Below, one piece after another: positions 1-11,914 of a stretch of DNA of 64,000 nucleotides. Where the stretch lies: the NCBI GenBank assembly GCA_019671135.1, contig JAHRHY010000004.1, forward strand, positions 1,736,001-1,800,000, in the 5' to 3' direction. Made by a program: the position numbers and the translations under genes. The notes beneath the pieces are model-generated. The model saw only the letters and a list, made by a program, of their open reading frames with translations. It was not told where the DNA came from and did not search any database. Within the stretch, counting starts at the first letter, position 1, and every line of letters begins with the position of its first letter. This stretch comes from Linnemannia hyalina (Eukaryota > Mortierellomycota > Mortierellomycetes > Mortierellales > Mortierellaceae).

Positions 1-1466
1 GATTCCATGACAATTTCCCGCAGCTCGTCTGTGTCCGGATCCTCAATGTTCAAAACCACATCCCGCTCCGTGAACTGAGCACCCCCATACTCGTCATCCT
101 CATCATCCTCCACATTCAAATCGTCGTCAATGTCCTCCTGTACAGTTCTCGATCCTGACCCGAGAGAAGCCATCCCACCTTCAAACAGGGCTGTCGCTCT
201 TATCCGTGTCTGACCTGCCCATGTGTATTCTTCAAACGAATCCGCCATCCGGGCATTAGGGGTGGTTGCTATAGAGCTCCTGCCTGATGCGCCTCCAGAG
301 ACTGGCGTGTTTGCGCCTGAAGACGAATAACTTCCTTGTGTATCGTGCCGTGATGGTTGTGGATTGGTGAGGCAGGCATCGATATGGGTGTTGATATCAT
401 CAAGTGATCCAAAGAGACGTTCGTTACAGATGAAGCATGTCGCTGGGGAGTCGTCGTTGAGAGAATCTTCAAGCGCGCCTGCTAGTCCTAGATCTAGATC
501 CCTGCCTCCTCCTCCTCCTCCTCCTCCTCGACCTGATCCTACTCCATTGCCATCTTTGTTGTTTTGTCGCGCTCCCCTCCGCTTCTGAATATCTCGCAGC
601 ATCTATAGTCATTCAATAATAGTGAGAATAGCGATTAAAAACCACGTGAAGGAACTGCATGCAAAAGCATTCGGGCGAAAAATTGTGAATGTAAATAATC
701 GTACGTTCTGCTTCTCTTGGTCTGTTGCCGATGCGCGAGATTTCCCTTTCATGAACTGCTTTGATGCTGCAATTGCTGCTCCTCGCTTGCCCCGACCCCT
801 ACATTAGAGTGAAATACGTATGCGTTTGATCAGTCAATGTTGTTACAACTGGCAATCGCAAATTCAACAAAAAAAAAACGAGAGCCACAACACCAAAAGA
901 AAGAAATGGGCTGCTTACACTTCACTGGACGCTCCAGTTTCCAGTTGGGCAAGCTCCATGCGGTAATGCTGCTGGTACTGTCCTGGAGTTACATACTCGT
1001 GACAGATCGGACATTTGATGGATGGGTTCCTCTTGGCTCGCTTGACTGGGGCTGTAGGCGTAGATGAATTTGAATAGCTGTGGCGTTTATTCCTGTTGCT
1101 ATCCTCTTCATCCAGCTCACTTCCTGGTTCACTCCCACGACCACTCATACTCTCGCGACTGGTTTTTCTGTGGAGCTGCTGCTGTTGTTGGGAGCGGTCT
1201 GAATCTGGGACCGAGTCTGTGTCCGAGTCGTGTTGTTGTTGGTTGTGGAGAGACGAATGGCGAGAGCCTGAGTAGGAGTTACGGAGTGTGTTCTTGCCCA
1301 TTGCAATGATGGTGCTGTTGCTGTTTTCGCCAGCGGACCATGAGGATTCTTCCTGAGAGTAGTGTCGTTGTCTAGACGATGGTGGTGATGGTGGTGATGG
1401 CGAGCGCATGGTGAGAGATCTCAAGTTGGGCGAAAACTGCTCTCCACAAGACAAAGTAAGAGACAT
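1..1466 (-). CDS. RNF220-like E3 ubiquitin ligase (3' end cut by window edge)
   Basis: Two exons are visible: 921..1466, then 602 down to position 1; the intron (603-920) is phase 0 with donor GTGTAAG. Exon 1 begins at ATG 1466, is Ser/Gln-rich and ends in a C2H2-like motif (KCPICHEYV, then HYRMELAQLE). Exon 2 carries a second zinc-finger-like motif (CFICNERLF...HIDACL). It then has the block FEEYTWAGQTRIRATALFEG followed by an acidic stretch and QFTERDVV. I recognise that block as the hallmark of the RNF220 middle domain; in animals it precedes a C-terminal RING that targets nuclear substrates. The RING itself would lie beyond the left edge, so ligase activity is inferred. A GGA microsatellite (505-529) encodes poly-Gly. 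The family call rests on remembered conservation. Confidence 0.8.
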
Positions 1467-1507
1467 GATCGATTAAGGGTGAAAAAGGAGACTGCGTTTT
1501 TTATTTT

Positions 1508-2915
1508 TTAAACCGCACACTCAGCTTGTGCATCAGAAGGAACATAGCGCTCGAGAAAGGTGGCAAACGTGTCCAGGGGGCACGCCTCCAAGGAGCACTT
1601 GAGGTCAGCATGTGCCTTTACCATCTTACCCTCGTAGATTGCGCGGACAACATGCGACTTGTCTGCCAACTCCCATGTTTCGAGGCCAAGTGTAGCCGAG
1701 TACCCTGGCCAAGGCGTGTTTGGCGCGCTGATTATGGCCATGATTTGGTCGATAGACTGATCGTGGACGGAGTAGAACTCAAAGGGACGCGAGGAGGGGT
1801 CGCCGTTCAATGTGGCGCGGATGTTCTTGGGGATAGTACCGACAAACATTCCACCGGAGATACGTTTGACCTTTTCGGCCTGAGGTCCCCAACGCATGGG
1901 CCCGTAAGCCATGACCCAGGTTCCAGCAATGGCTTTGGTCGCCTCAGTGGAGGTGATGCAGTCTGAAGCGTTGGTGCGCGAGCAAGGGAGAGGCATGTTG
2001 TTGCAAAGACGCGAAATGAAGAAGTCTCCGTTTAGCGAGTTGTTGTACTGAGGGTTGTTGGCGATACCGAGGATGTTGTTGGTCTTGGCCATCAGGGCGT
2101 AGTTGGACTTGAAGAAGTTGAGGAAGGTAGGTGTGGACGCAAAGGGCTTAAAGATGGAGGGGAGTGCTGGGCAAAGGTTTTTGCTGCTGAGGACAATGTT
2201 CTCGACAGCCTCAGGGTAGGCGTTCATCTCAATAACGGATCCGGGGGCGCGGAAGAGGGAAGGATAAAGACCGTTTAACATGTGCTCGGCAGACTCGCGG
2301 GTGCGGACGGCGTGGGTGTTGCGGACGTAGATGAGATCGGTGTTCAAGAACTTGGGGAGGAACTTGAGCATGTCGACATAGATCGAGCGAATGCTCTTGC
2401 CGACGTTGTGAGTTTGCTGCTTACCCCTGTTAGTCAGCTGGCCAACATCGCAGTTGCCCTTCCACAATAGCTTGTGATATGGGCTGTCCTGGGGATCTAT
2501 GATCTTCGACTGGACTGTGGGGGTTCTTGAGAGCGTGTCGCCGCCAGAATAATGACTCTCCGTGGCGTTTCCGCACAAGTTGTAGTCGGCGTCGTCGCCG
2601 GGGAAGACCATGCTTGGAACTCTGTCACCGTGGCGCATAAATAGCTGCACCTTCTTCAACGTTGCCCCGAGCTAAAATAATGGTCGTGATATATCGAGGT
2701 TGGAGTTAGCGAACTAGTTATCAAATAGATCGATCTCTCGCCATCATGAAAGTTGAACCTGTCGATCTTACGATGGGCTTGTAGGTCTTGGAGTCTGATG
2801 TGATGCCCTGGCAGTAGTCATAGTCGCTGTAGATGGGATCGTACTCTCCAATCTGTGCGGCAGCTTGGAGGGCGAGGAAGGCCACGGAGGCGAGGGAAAC
2901 ACGCAAAAGGTGCAT
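1508..2915 (-). CDS. Secreted histidine acid phosphatase (branch 2)
   Basis: Exons 2772..2915 and 1508..2671 give about 435 aa; the intron (2672-2771) is phase 0. The start at 2915 gives a clear signal peptide (MHLLRVSLASVAFLALQAAA), so the enzyme enters the secretory pathway. The catalytic motif VQLFMRHGDRVP (RHGxRxP) lies near residue 60 and the partner proton-donor motif is YSVHDQS in the last third. Several Cys residues could form disulfides and N-glycosylation sequons are present. Members hydrolyse phosphomonoesters and are usually secreted or vacuolar. I cannot tell acid phosphatase from phytase-like activity. A TATA box lies 77 nt upstream of the ATG. The gene is divergent from the NIPA-type gene. 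Confidence 0.88.
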
Positions 2916-2991
2916 GTTGATGTGAGTGAAGGAAAGGTGAAATAAGGAAAGATAAGTGGGTGAGTGAACAAGAACAGGAGAAGCTGGTTCG

Positions 2992-2999
2992 TTTATATA
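2992..2999 (-). promoter_or_regulatory. TATA box of the acid phosphatase gene
   Basis: The minus strand reads TATATAAA here, 77 nt upstream of the phosphatase ATG. The distance allows a leader of roughly 40-50 nt. Sequence match only. Confidence 0.55.
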
Positions 3000-4938
3000 C
3001 ATGGATTGATGAGTCTGTGTTTCCGGACAGGTACCCTTGTACGTTCTCCAGCCATTGAGCCGTTCGGACTTCACTCTATTTCTCTCATTTGAGCACACAA
3101 GCCCAAATACTTCTTCCTCACCCCGAAAAAAACCATTGTTGGTTGTTTTTGCCCACTAAAGGGAACGAGTATGAGAGTGGCCAACAGACAAAGGCTCTCA
3201 TCGATGTTTCTATCACCGTTATTGCTGGGTTGAATGATCCTTTCTTCTTTCCTTCATTCCTTCATCCGTTGACTCCAACCAAGCCTTTGATTCGTTGGCC
3301 TTTCAAGCGCTCATATCTGTTTCGACATCTCGATCGCCTTTCGGTCTACCATTGACAACAATGAACGAAAAGAGTCCCTTGTTGACTGGAGGCATTAAAG
3401 GCGACCCTGTTCCACAAACTATGCTTTTCAACCCCCACCCAGGTACCCCGAAAAAATGAGACACAGGCTTACTTTGATTCGCCATATGGCGCGGAGAAGA
3501 AACTGAATTTTTTTTCATTATTATACCATGGTACCATTGCCTGTGTTCTCTTGTTACTGGTATAGGAGGGTACCGTTGCCTTCACCCGCCAAGTAGTAAG
3601 CACTCCGCAACATACCTTTGTATGTCTCAAACCTTTACCGTGACATGGTTTAAACTTCATTCTAGACTACCAGCCGCTCTATGGGTCGAATGATCGCCTA
3701 GAGTCCGCTAAGCTAAGAGAGGTACAGAGAGAAACCTCGCATCAATGGTTTGAAGATGAGATGCAAGTCTATGTATGAGTTTCAGCTGCAGATGCATGCA
3801 CGAGAGTAATGTATTGTGGGAAACGTTGGAAAGAGGAAATGGAGGTACATATCTTTGTTGCCCGCATTGTCGCCTGTTTTTTTTTTTTTTTTTTTTTTTT
3901 TTTGGGTGGCCTTTAGTGTTCAGTGTTGTGGATGAATGGTAGGCCAATGTTCAATGGCAGCGAGGGGTGCCTCACACGAAGTGCTTACTGTAAGTAAAGT
4001 AATGCAGGCTGCGAATATTGTATTTGAACAACCTGGTAATTCTTTTTATAGTCCAGCTCCAGAGGCAGGTTGGACAGACAAGAGGAATCAGCCATTAGAC
4101 ACACGAGTTGTACGTTGTCCAAGATCGACCCCGCATCCTTAAAATTATTTAAAAAAAAAAAGGTTTCTTGGGCGAGCATAATGAAGTTTCCTGTTGTTGG
4201 TCAGAAAAAAAAGTATGGTTACATAAACAAGAGTACACTTTGGACCCTATAACCCAGAAAACAGCTGAATAGCAACCTTTCAATGGGTCACCTTTGTGCC
4301 GCAAGTGTGCATTGAGTATGGTTGGATATCTTGGACTGTTGACGCGTCTTCTATCCTACTTCTGTTCAAATCCATAGAAGCGCTTATTCGCATTTTTCTC
4401 TGACCCTGGCGAGACTACTTTCTTTGTGGAATCTTAATAACAAACATTACACACATCACACTCCATTGTTTAACCTCACAAGAATGTTTTCATCAAGGAG
4501 AGGCCAATTACTTATTATTCCTCTATTCATCCCAAACAGAGTAAAGACGATCTACGTCAAGCCAGGCTTTTATTTCTTTGTTCGTCTTCACTATTGCCAC
4601 TGCCCCCTTCCGTTGTGATTCCACATCTGGGCTGTCCTGAGGACTAAATCACTGAAGGCTTGACAGGTGCATATCTTTTGTTCAGCAGAGTGGGCCATTT
4701 CAGAATACACCTCTGATTCTCTGTTGTTCTATCGCATTTGTACATGCAGGGGCAATACGGATAAAATGACGAGTGGCCCACGTGACGACAACCACACCTG
4801 CCAGGGTCCCACTGGCCAAGCTTTCTTGGCTGTTTGGTCAAGGTGCCCCTCCTCTCTAATAGATCTTAGATCACCACTTGCGATGCCAGTTCCAATTGGG
4901 CGCCGTCTTGACAGGATTGGGTGCCCCAACCCATTTGA
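3000..4938. other. Divergent intergenic region, no gene recognised
   Basis: Only short unrelated open frames are present (none above 80 codons with coding character). It holds a 27-nt T run at 3877-3903 and two similar small blocks around ggtaccattgcc/ggtaccgttgcc near 3530-3590. It must include the promoters of the phosphatase (left) and NIPA-type (right) genes. No tRNA-like or transposon-like structure was seen. Confidence 0.6.
3877..3903. repeat. Poly(T) tract, 27 nt
   Basis: An uninterrupted T homopolymer inside the intergenic region. It may be a nucleosome-excluding poly(dA:dT) promoter element or a retroposed tail; no flanking element supports the latter. Confidence 0.9.
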
Positions 4939-4944
4939 TATAAA
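4939..4944 (+). promoter_or_regulatory. TATA box candidate of the NIPA-type gene
   Basis: TATAAA occurs in the context TTTGATATAAACCAG and is followed by a long pyrimidine-rich leader typical of fungal 5'UTRs. It lies about 370 nt before the ATG at 5313. Confidence 0.45.
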
Positions 4945-5312
4945 CCAGCGAGCGCGTGTATTGTGCTGCCATTCTTTTTCTCTCCTTCCTCAATCCTCTT
5001 CTCCCTATTCCTTGCTCTCAACTTTACAGCAATTGAATTTCACGCGTGCACAAGGCTCGTCCCTTCCTTCACCCACCTTGGCTCACTCACACTTACACCA
5101 ACCACCGACCCAATCAGCCAACTCGACTGAATCCACAGACAGACAAAAACAGCTCACCATCCCACGACTTCATTTCTCATTTTTGTTTCTCACATACATT
5201 CTTCCTCCCTCTTATACCACTTCTCGCTTCACCGCAACTAATATACCCAACAGGAAGGAGACAACAACCTACACCTGCCTCGTCCACCTCCCTTTCTACT
5301 CCTCCTTTCTCA

Positions 5313-8039
5313 ATGTCATTCGAGAACCTGTCTGAGGTCCTCTGGTCAACCCCAGGCGGGAAAGGCCTCTTTGGGCTCTTTGACCACCACCCCACCAACA
5401 GCAACATCAACAACTTCAATGGTACAGACGGACTCAGCCTCTTCTACAACGACCCCATCCCAGGCGTCGGCGACGGCACTAGCGGCAACGGAACACCCAA
5501 CAACTTCCTTGTCGGCATCTCTATAGCGGTCGGAACCTCGTTCATCCAGTCACTCGGTCTGACCATCCAACGCAAATCCCATGTCATCAACGAGGCGATT
5601 CACCCTAAGGAGCTCCGTCGGCAAGCCTGCCATCGCCCCCTCTGGCACTTGGGCTTCCACACTTACATCCTGTCCAACCTCACAGGCACTATCTTTTCGA
5701 TTGGCTATCTGCCCGTGATTATCTTGGCGCCTCTCGGGGCAGTGACATTGGTCTTCAATGCCCTCTTTGCAAGACTCCTCCTGGGCGATACCTTCTCAAG
5801 GCAGAGTGCAGCAGGTACAGCCACGCAGTTTCATTTTGCTTTTTTTTCGTTGCCTTTTTTTGTGCTGGGAGAGGATCTTCGTCGCTTGACCACTTTCGTT
5901 TGTTGTCCTGCCTGCATTTCTCCGTTTTCTTCCCATTTTCGTTTCCGGTCAATGCTTTTCTGTCTGTCAGCCTGTCTCTTTGTCTTGGATGCAGAGTTCG
6001 GTTGGGTCTAAAAATATTGCAACAGTACAACATCAGTACATATGTGTTCCGTACGTGGCTGGCAGGCAAAACTCAGGGCACTGCAGCATACAAACAGGTC
6101 GCTGGCTGGACACGCTCAATTGATTCGAGATATGAACAGGATAAACAACAGTCGACAGATTTTTCTCCTCTTCAACAACACGGGCATAGTGGCTGGCTCG
6201 TTGCCTGGTGAAGCAATTGCGTTAAGATGTGAAGACGAACAGTTTTTAGACATATGTCAATAAGAGACGTTTGCTGGCGTTGGTTGGTGAGGCAGCTCAA
6301 CCACTCGTTCCTTGTCTCTCTTTGACATCCTTTCGTCACTATTTCCCCTTCCCTTGTCCTCGCTGTGGCCTTCCCTCTCCCTCTTACCCTTCCCGACTCC
6401 CCAAACCCCAAAAATGCACGAAAAAAAAGAGTCATCTGCAGGCAACATAGGGGCAGGTCACAGTGTCCCTTTGGAGTTGAAGAGACAGGCAACCACCATC
6501 CTCAATGCATTGTAAACCAAGGTTACTTACTTCACTTTTCAAACGTGTGTGGTTTGATAGGCACATTCCTCATCTTGCTGGGCGCGATCATGATTGGGCT
6601 GTTTGGAGTTGTCCCCGAGCCCAGCCATTCGCTCGAAGACTTGATCGAGCTCTGGAAACGACCAGCGTTCATTATCTACTTTTCGTTGATCGAGCTGACG
6701 GTGGTCAGTCTATTGGTAGCAAACAGGATTGTTGAAAAGATGTTGACCAAGAATGCACAAGCGAGTCTGGCAGCACATCAACGCACAGGATCTGTATCGG
6801 ATATCGTCGGCGGTGGTGGCGCTGGTCCAATCAATAACAACAGCCTGAACCACGATATGCACTCAGGACCGTACGGGAAACTATTGGGCAACAGGGCGTT
6901 TGGCAAATTGAGTCCGACCAAGATCAAGACAATACTCGGGATCTCGTATGGGTGTGTGGGAGGCATGCTGTCGAGTCAGGCGTTGCTCTTTGCCAAGAGT
7001 GCCATTGAGCTCTTGTACCTGACGATTGTTGAGGGTCAGAACCAGTTTGAGAATCCTTTAAGTTGGTTCTTGGTCGTTGCTCTCATCACAGCAGCGCTTC
7101 TTCAGGTATGCATATCCTATGGGGAAAAAACTGACAGGAATGATGACACCAACATACAATCAAAAGAAAACAATGACAACAACCTGGACAAGGAAAAAGG
7201 TTACCATCAACAACAGCAACAACGACACATTCAACAGGAACCACAAAAAAGGGGGAAAAGAGCAACGATTTGACGGTGCGGAGGTCGCATGTTCAATGTT
7301 TGTTTACGACAAGCACAACACTCACAAGCTTTTTTTTTTTCATTCCATCCCCTCCCCTCCTTTTTTTTTGCTCAATTGCTTATTTCAATTACAGTTGTAT
7401 TATTTGAACCAAGGCCTTCGACTCTGTGACACCGTGCTCTTGGTCCCGCTCTCCTTCTGCGCCTACAACGTCTCGTGCCTCTTCAACGGGCTTGTCTACT
7501 ACAACCAATGGGGCCGACTCTACTGGTGGCAGATCCTGTTGATTCTTTTCGGGATCAGTCAGGTCTTGATTGGAGTTCTTGTCTTGGCTTGGAGACCTAC
7601 GGCGGGAGAGGAGTACTTGGATGAGGATGGGGATGAGGCGACGTTGTTGCTTCCTAATGCTTCTCGGCCTGCGACTCCGAGACATAGCAGGGTTTTCTCT
7701 TTCAAGGGCGTTTCTGGAGGCGGTGGCACAGGAGCTGGTATCGGCGGTGGCGGAGGTGGACATGGACAGGATCCTTCGGCGGATGCCAGGAATCTGATCC
7801 TTGGTTTTGAAATGTATGATAGTGACGAGGATGACGGGCTGGATCAGGATGAGAACAACAACAATAAGCCTTTAGAACGCCAGCCTCATCGTCGGGTAGT
7901 GTCTGTGCAGGATCCAAGGCTGCTCTCGCGTGCATCAGAACACCATCAGAGCGAGAGTGACTCTTTACAGACTCCTCCACCACTACAGTCTTCCAAGTCT
8001 CTCACCTTTGCACCCAACAACCGACGACCATCAAAATAA
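5313..8039 (+). CDS. NIPA-type magnesium transporter (DUF803)
   Basis: Exons 5313..5814, 6561..7105 and 7395..8039 give about 563 aa. The family core is intact across the splices. Exon 1 has VGTSFIQSLGLTIQRKSH, GYLPVIILAPLGAVTLVFNA and LFARLLLGD; exon 2 has GTFLILLGAIMIGLFGVVPE and the RPAFIIYFSLIEL helix; exon 3 has LRLCDTVLLVPLSFCAYN and the last membrane helices. NIPA proteins are polytopic Mg2+ transporters of plasma or endosomal membranes. After the last helix comes a hydrophilic tail of about 130 aa with Gly, Asp and Ser runs. The first intron is 746 nt, far longer than its neighbours, yet the exons join exactly in family register. The gene ends 98 nt from the stop of the convergent insulysin gene. 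Metal specificity is inferred from the family. Confidence 0.88.
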
Positions 8040-8041
8040 TT

Positions 8042-8047
8042 AATAAA
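8042..8047 (+). terminator. Poly(A) signal AATAAA of the NIPA-type gene
   Basis: AATAAA starts 3 nt after the stop codon, implying a very short 3'UTR in the tight convergent gap. Confidence 0.5.
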
Positions 8048-8108
8048 TGCTAACATGGTGACGCTTTTCTTCAGAGACGGATACGGTAACATCTTTTTTT
8101 ATGTGTGT

Positions 8109-8114
8109 TTTATT
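8109..8114 (-). terminator. Poly(A) signal AATAAA of the insulysin gene
   Basis: The minus strand reads AATAAA 24 nt after the insulysin stop, inside the 98-nt convergent gap. Confidence 0.5.
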
Positions 8115-8137
8115 TAGGGTGTCTGATAATGGTAGTA

Positions 8138-11100
8138 TTACAACTTGTAATAACGGAGGAGGTCGATGACTGGAAGGGGAGCACGACTGAGTTCGAGTCC
8201 TGCCTTGAATGTGGCAACATCTTCGATGAGGAGCGTTCCCTCCTTGAGTGTAATGACCTCCTCCAAAGTTCCCACTGCCAGCTCGACCTTGCTCTCGTCC
8301 ATTTCCTTTTCCTCAGACGACTTGATCTTGGCATCAGCGGGCTTGTTCAACTTCTGCGATCGGACATGGACAGATACCTTCTTGGCGCGTCCCACACCGG
8401 GCAAGATCCACTCTGCAAAGAACTTTCTCGCATCCTCCAAACTCACCCTCTTCATCACCTCCACCTCCTCAGCGACCTCCCAGAAATCAAAATACCCTGA
8501 CTTGATCTGTTCCCAATATCTCGAGGTCTCCTCCTTCAACTTCATATCTTTCTTCGACTTCTTCTCAATCAACGACTGGACCTGTCGTTCGAAATCCTCC
8601 GGGGTCATGGTCTTGAAGAGGAGGTCGTGGATCCGGGTGGTGAGGAAGGATTCGATTCGCGATTCAATGTAGACGGGATCCCGTTCGGATTGGACGTGGA
8701 TCCTGATTCCGATGAGGGGACCGAAGGAGCGGACGCCGGAATGGACAATGTAGCCGAGTTGTTCGGTGGTTCGGAGTTGGTGGAAGCAGGGTTCTTGGAT
8801 GATTTGGGATAGGATCTGGGTTAGGGCTCTGTTCGTCTTGCGATCTCTGACAAGGATATCCTGGTTCTCGGGGTTGGGACTCGGAATGGAGGGAGGGAGG
8901 TAGGGTACGTTCTCCATTTGGACAAAGTACTCGATCCCAGAGTTAAGGTTACTTGGGTTCGGGAGGTCCATCTGATAGACAGCTTGACAGCCCTCGGGGA
9001 GGAGCAAAGTTCTCATGGCGGTCAGTTCCGAGGGTACCAAAGGTCTCGTGGCAGCACCTAGCCCCTCCTCCACAATCTCGCTTGCTCTCAAAGCCTGTTC
9101 ACGGTCCATATTTCCATGGACAAGACCCTCAACATGAAGACGAGCCAACATCTCGGGATAAAACTGCTGAATCTGCTCGGGGGTCGTAATAAACTCGAGC
9201 GCATCCAGACGTTCAATAAATGTCCACGTTTTCTCCTGATTAATCACTTGGATATGATACGCTGCGTGTTGAGATGGGTTGGCGAGGTAGGCATTTCGAT
9301 GGTTGCGCTCGATCTGGTCCCTGATCCTAACAAACCGATCCGGTTCGACTTGAAGGTTGCGCATGGTGTGAATAACCCTTTCAAGCAAGAGGTGGGCTTT
9401 ATCGTTATAACCCTGGATCGAGAGCTGGATCCCTTCGATGGAGCTGCTGAGGGTATAGTCCATTCCTGCCATCTTCGCGGCATAAGTCTCCTCGTTCAGG
9501 GCTTCCTTGACGAGGGCGACGTAGAGCATCGATTTGATCAGGTTGCTAGGATTCTCCGTGGCCAGGGGGGCGGTGAGCCGGAAATGAATGTTGACCTTGG
9601 GAATCCAAAAGATATCATCCTTCTTGTGCCAGAGCCGGGTCAATGGTGTATGTTTGATCAGTGTTGGGTGTGTCAATGGTTCAGGTGTGTCAACCCTGTG
9701 GGTCTCAAAATCCTTGGGCAAATATTCATTCGGAAGTGGCATATGCAACTCCGGATGCAACTCCAGCCCCGTCCTCAACCGATCCAACAGGGCTGAGGAA
9801 ACAGGAGAGACATGGTACTGAGTCCCATACCACCTTTCAGTTTGAGTAAACACACCTCCAGGGACGACGGTCAAATCCTGGGTGACGATTCGACCGACCC
9901 AGGTATCGACCTGCAGTTCGTCGATGAACTGTTGAATGATTTGGGGCTCGTTGCCGCGGATGAGTTCAGAGCCCGAGAGAACCCATTCGGGAGCGTATCC
10001 TCGCTGCATGGCGCCTGCTTGGGTGACGACATAATCTGCAGGCTGCATCATTTCCTTGAATTGGAACGCCGTCGATGCCAACGAAGTCACCTATAGGATA
10101 CATATTTACACCCTGATTAACAAATGAATTGACTGGAGATATGCAATGACCAGTAGAACGAAAAAAGTAATGTCCTTACCTCGTCGAAGATGTGAGGCAC
10201 AACACCCTCCTGCTTCAGTAACTTGATAAACTGGAAAACAATCTCAATAATCTCCTCACAATGAAGAAGTCCTTCTTTGGTCAGTGAGATAACAAACGAC
10301 AAGAACTCGAACCCAATTCCACATCCAAGGTTGCCCACCGAAACCCCGCTCGCCCATCCCTTGCGTTTCAACAGCGAAAGAATAGATCCGGCTCCTTCGT
10401 GGCCCACGACATGACTGATGTAGCGGGCGGGTTGGAGGGTGTAGTAGCGGGAGGTGTCCGAAATGGGGAACTTGATCTCAAGAGTGCGGAGGTCTTGAAC
10501 TGGTTTGACATAAGCCATTGTCTATATTGTTGAAAGGGAGCGAGGAGAGTGTTAGCGCGTGGATTAATTTCGTCCGCCACGCGTTACCAGAGCGGGACTC
10601 AAGGTGCTTGTAGCTGTGTACAAGAGAGCAGAATGGTTACCAAGAGTTCTTTGGGTGTCAAAAGAGGACCAGGGTAAGAAGGTGGAGCGATGTTGAGATT
10701 CCTGATCGCCGAAAACTTTTCAACCGCCCATCCTGTCAGCTCATCCAATGGCTCTAATAATGCAGCACAACAGAAAAGAGACCGCGTGTGAGTACAACAT
10801 CGCAACGCGACATGCAGAATAATAAACCAGCGATACGGACTGCGTCCAACTGTAAGTACGTACCTCGGCCGATGATGACAAGTTTCATAATATTGGAGGA
10901 GTAATACTTGTGGTAGAACTTGATCAACTCATCACGAGTGTTGATCCCTTCCTCTGCAGGAAGATCCCTGAGGGTGGCCAAGTTTCCGGTTCCAAAATGC
11001 CAGAAGGGATGGATTCGACCCGAAAGATGCTTTCCCAACATGAAGAGTCGACGAACGTCCATCTGCAGCTTCAGCTTGAACTCGGAGTCCACTGCGTGGA

Positions 11101-11914
11101 TCTCCCGGTCGGTGCAGCTCTCGTTGAATGCCGGCGAGATGAAAAATTGCGCAAACCTGTTTGAAAATGATTGACAAATGATAACATTGAAGAAAGATGC
11201 GATTAAGTAGGATTACTACGTAGAAATATTCGATGACAGGAAGAAACATATTTCATGCGGGCAGCGCTTCTTTTTTTACCGGTCCAGGGCTTGTTCGAGA
11301 TGGGCGTGTCCGACTTCGAAGTGAAAGTTGGTATTGTCAAGATAGGTGGCGGCGTTGGATTTTCCAGCATGCTGCGCCAAGAAATCCTTGTAATCGTTTT
11401 CGCGAGGGTATTTATCCGTTCCAAGGAACAACAGATGCTCCAAATAATGCGCCAGTCCTTGTAGATTATCCTAAACGAAAGAAGGTTTTGAAGTTGCCAT
11501 GGAAGCAAAATGACGATCGGTCAGAGCCTTATCGCTGTGTAAAAGAGCAGCGAACAAAGCGACGGTGGCAATTAAAGTGGACAGATATAACGCGTCACTC
11601 ACAGGATCGCTGAGGTGGCCAACGTGGACATCAAGGGCCGCGGCAGACTTGTCAGCTTTGGTGTCGTGGATCAACAGGACCTCGAGGTCGTTGTTGAGAC
11701 GGACGAGACGGTAGCTTCTTTCGTCGTTGGGGGAGGATTCGATAGGTTTCGTGAACACGGCGTGCGTTCCGTCAGGAGACGTCTCGAACCCGGCTGGGAG
11801 TGTTTTGTCAGAGGTCATTGCAGCGAATGAGTGGTGGCTTTTGAAGCTATGGTGGTGTTTAGTTGTAAACGAATGAGCGTTTGTTGTTTTAAAGCGAGAG
11901 GGCATTCGGCGCAT
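8138..11914 (-). CDS. Insulin-degrading enzyme-like M16 zinc metalloprotease (insulysin)
   Basis: Six exons join in frame: 11603..11818 (or to 11914), 11280..11470, 10864..11156, 10641..10753, 10180..10521 and 8138..10090, giving 1035 aa from ATG 11818. The inverted zinc motif HYLEH (HxxEH) is near residues 80-84, followed by [10 protein letters not shown] and the distal EIHAVDSEF region. Later blocks match insulysin: [40 protein letters not shown] and [10 protein letters not shown]. Length fits the family (about 1000 aa). Such enzymes clear short peptides, including mating pheromones and presequences. Two further in-frame ATGs (11914, 11905) would add 32 residues rich in Arg, Lys, His and Ser with no acidic residue, resembling a mitochondrial leader; which start is used is undecided. 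The gene is convergent with NIPA. Confidence 0.9.

Noticed and set aside
3100..4900. Possible transposon remnant in the first large intergenic region
   Set aside because: Apart from a poly(T) run no terminal repeats, target duplications or transposase-like frames were visible.
9116..9796. 226-codon plus-strand frame inside insulysin exon 6
   Set aside because: Antisense shadow of a well-supported protease exon.
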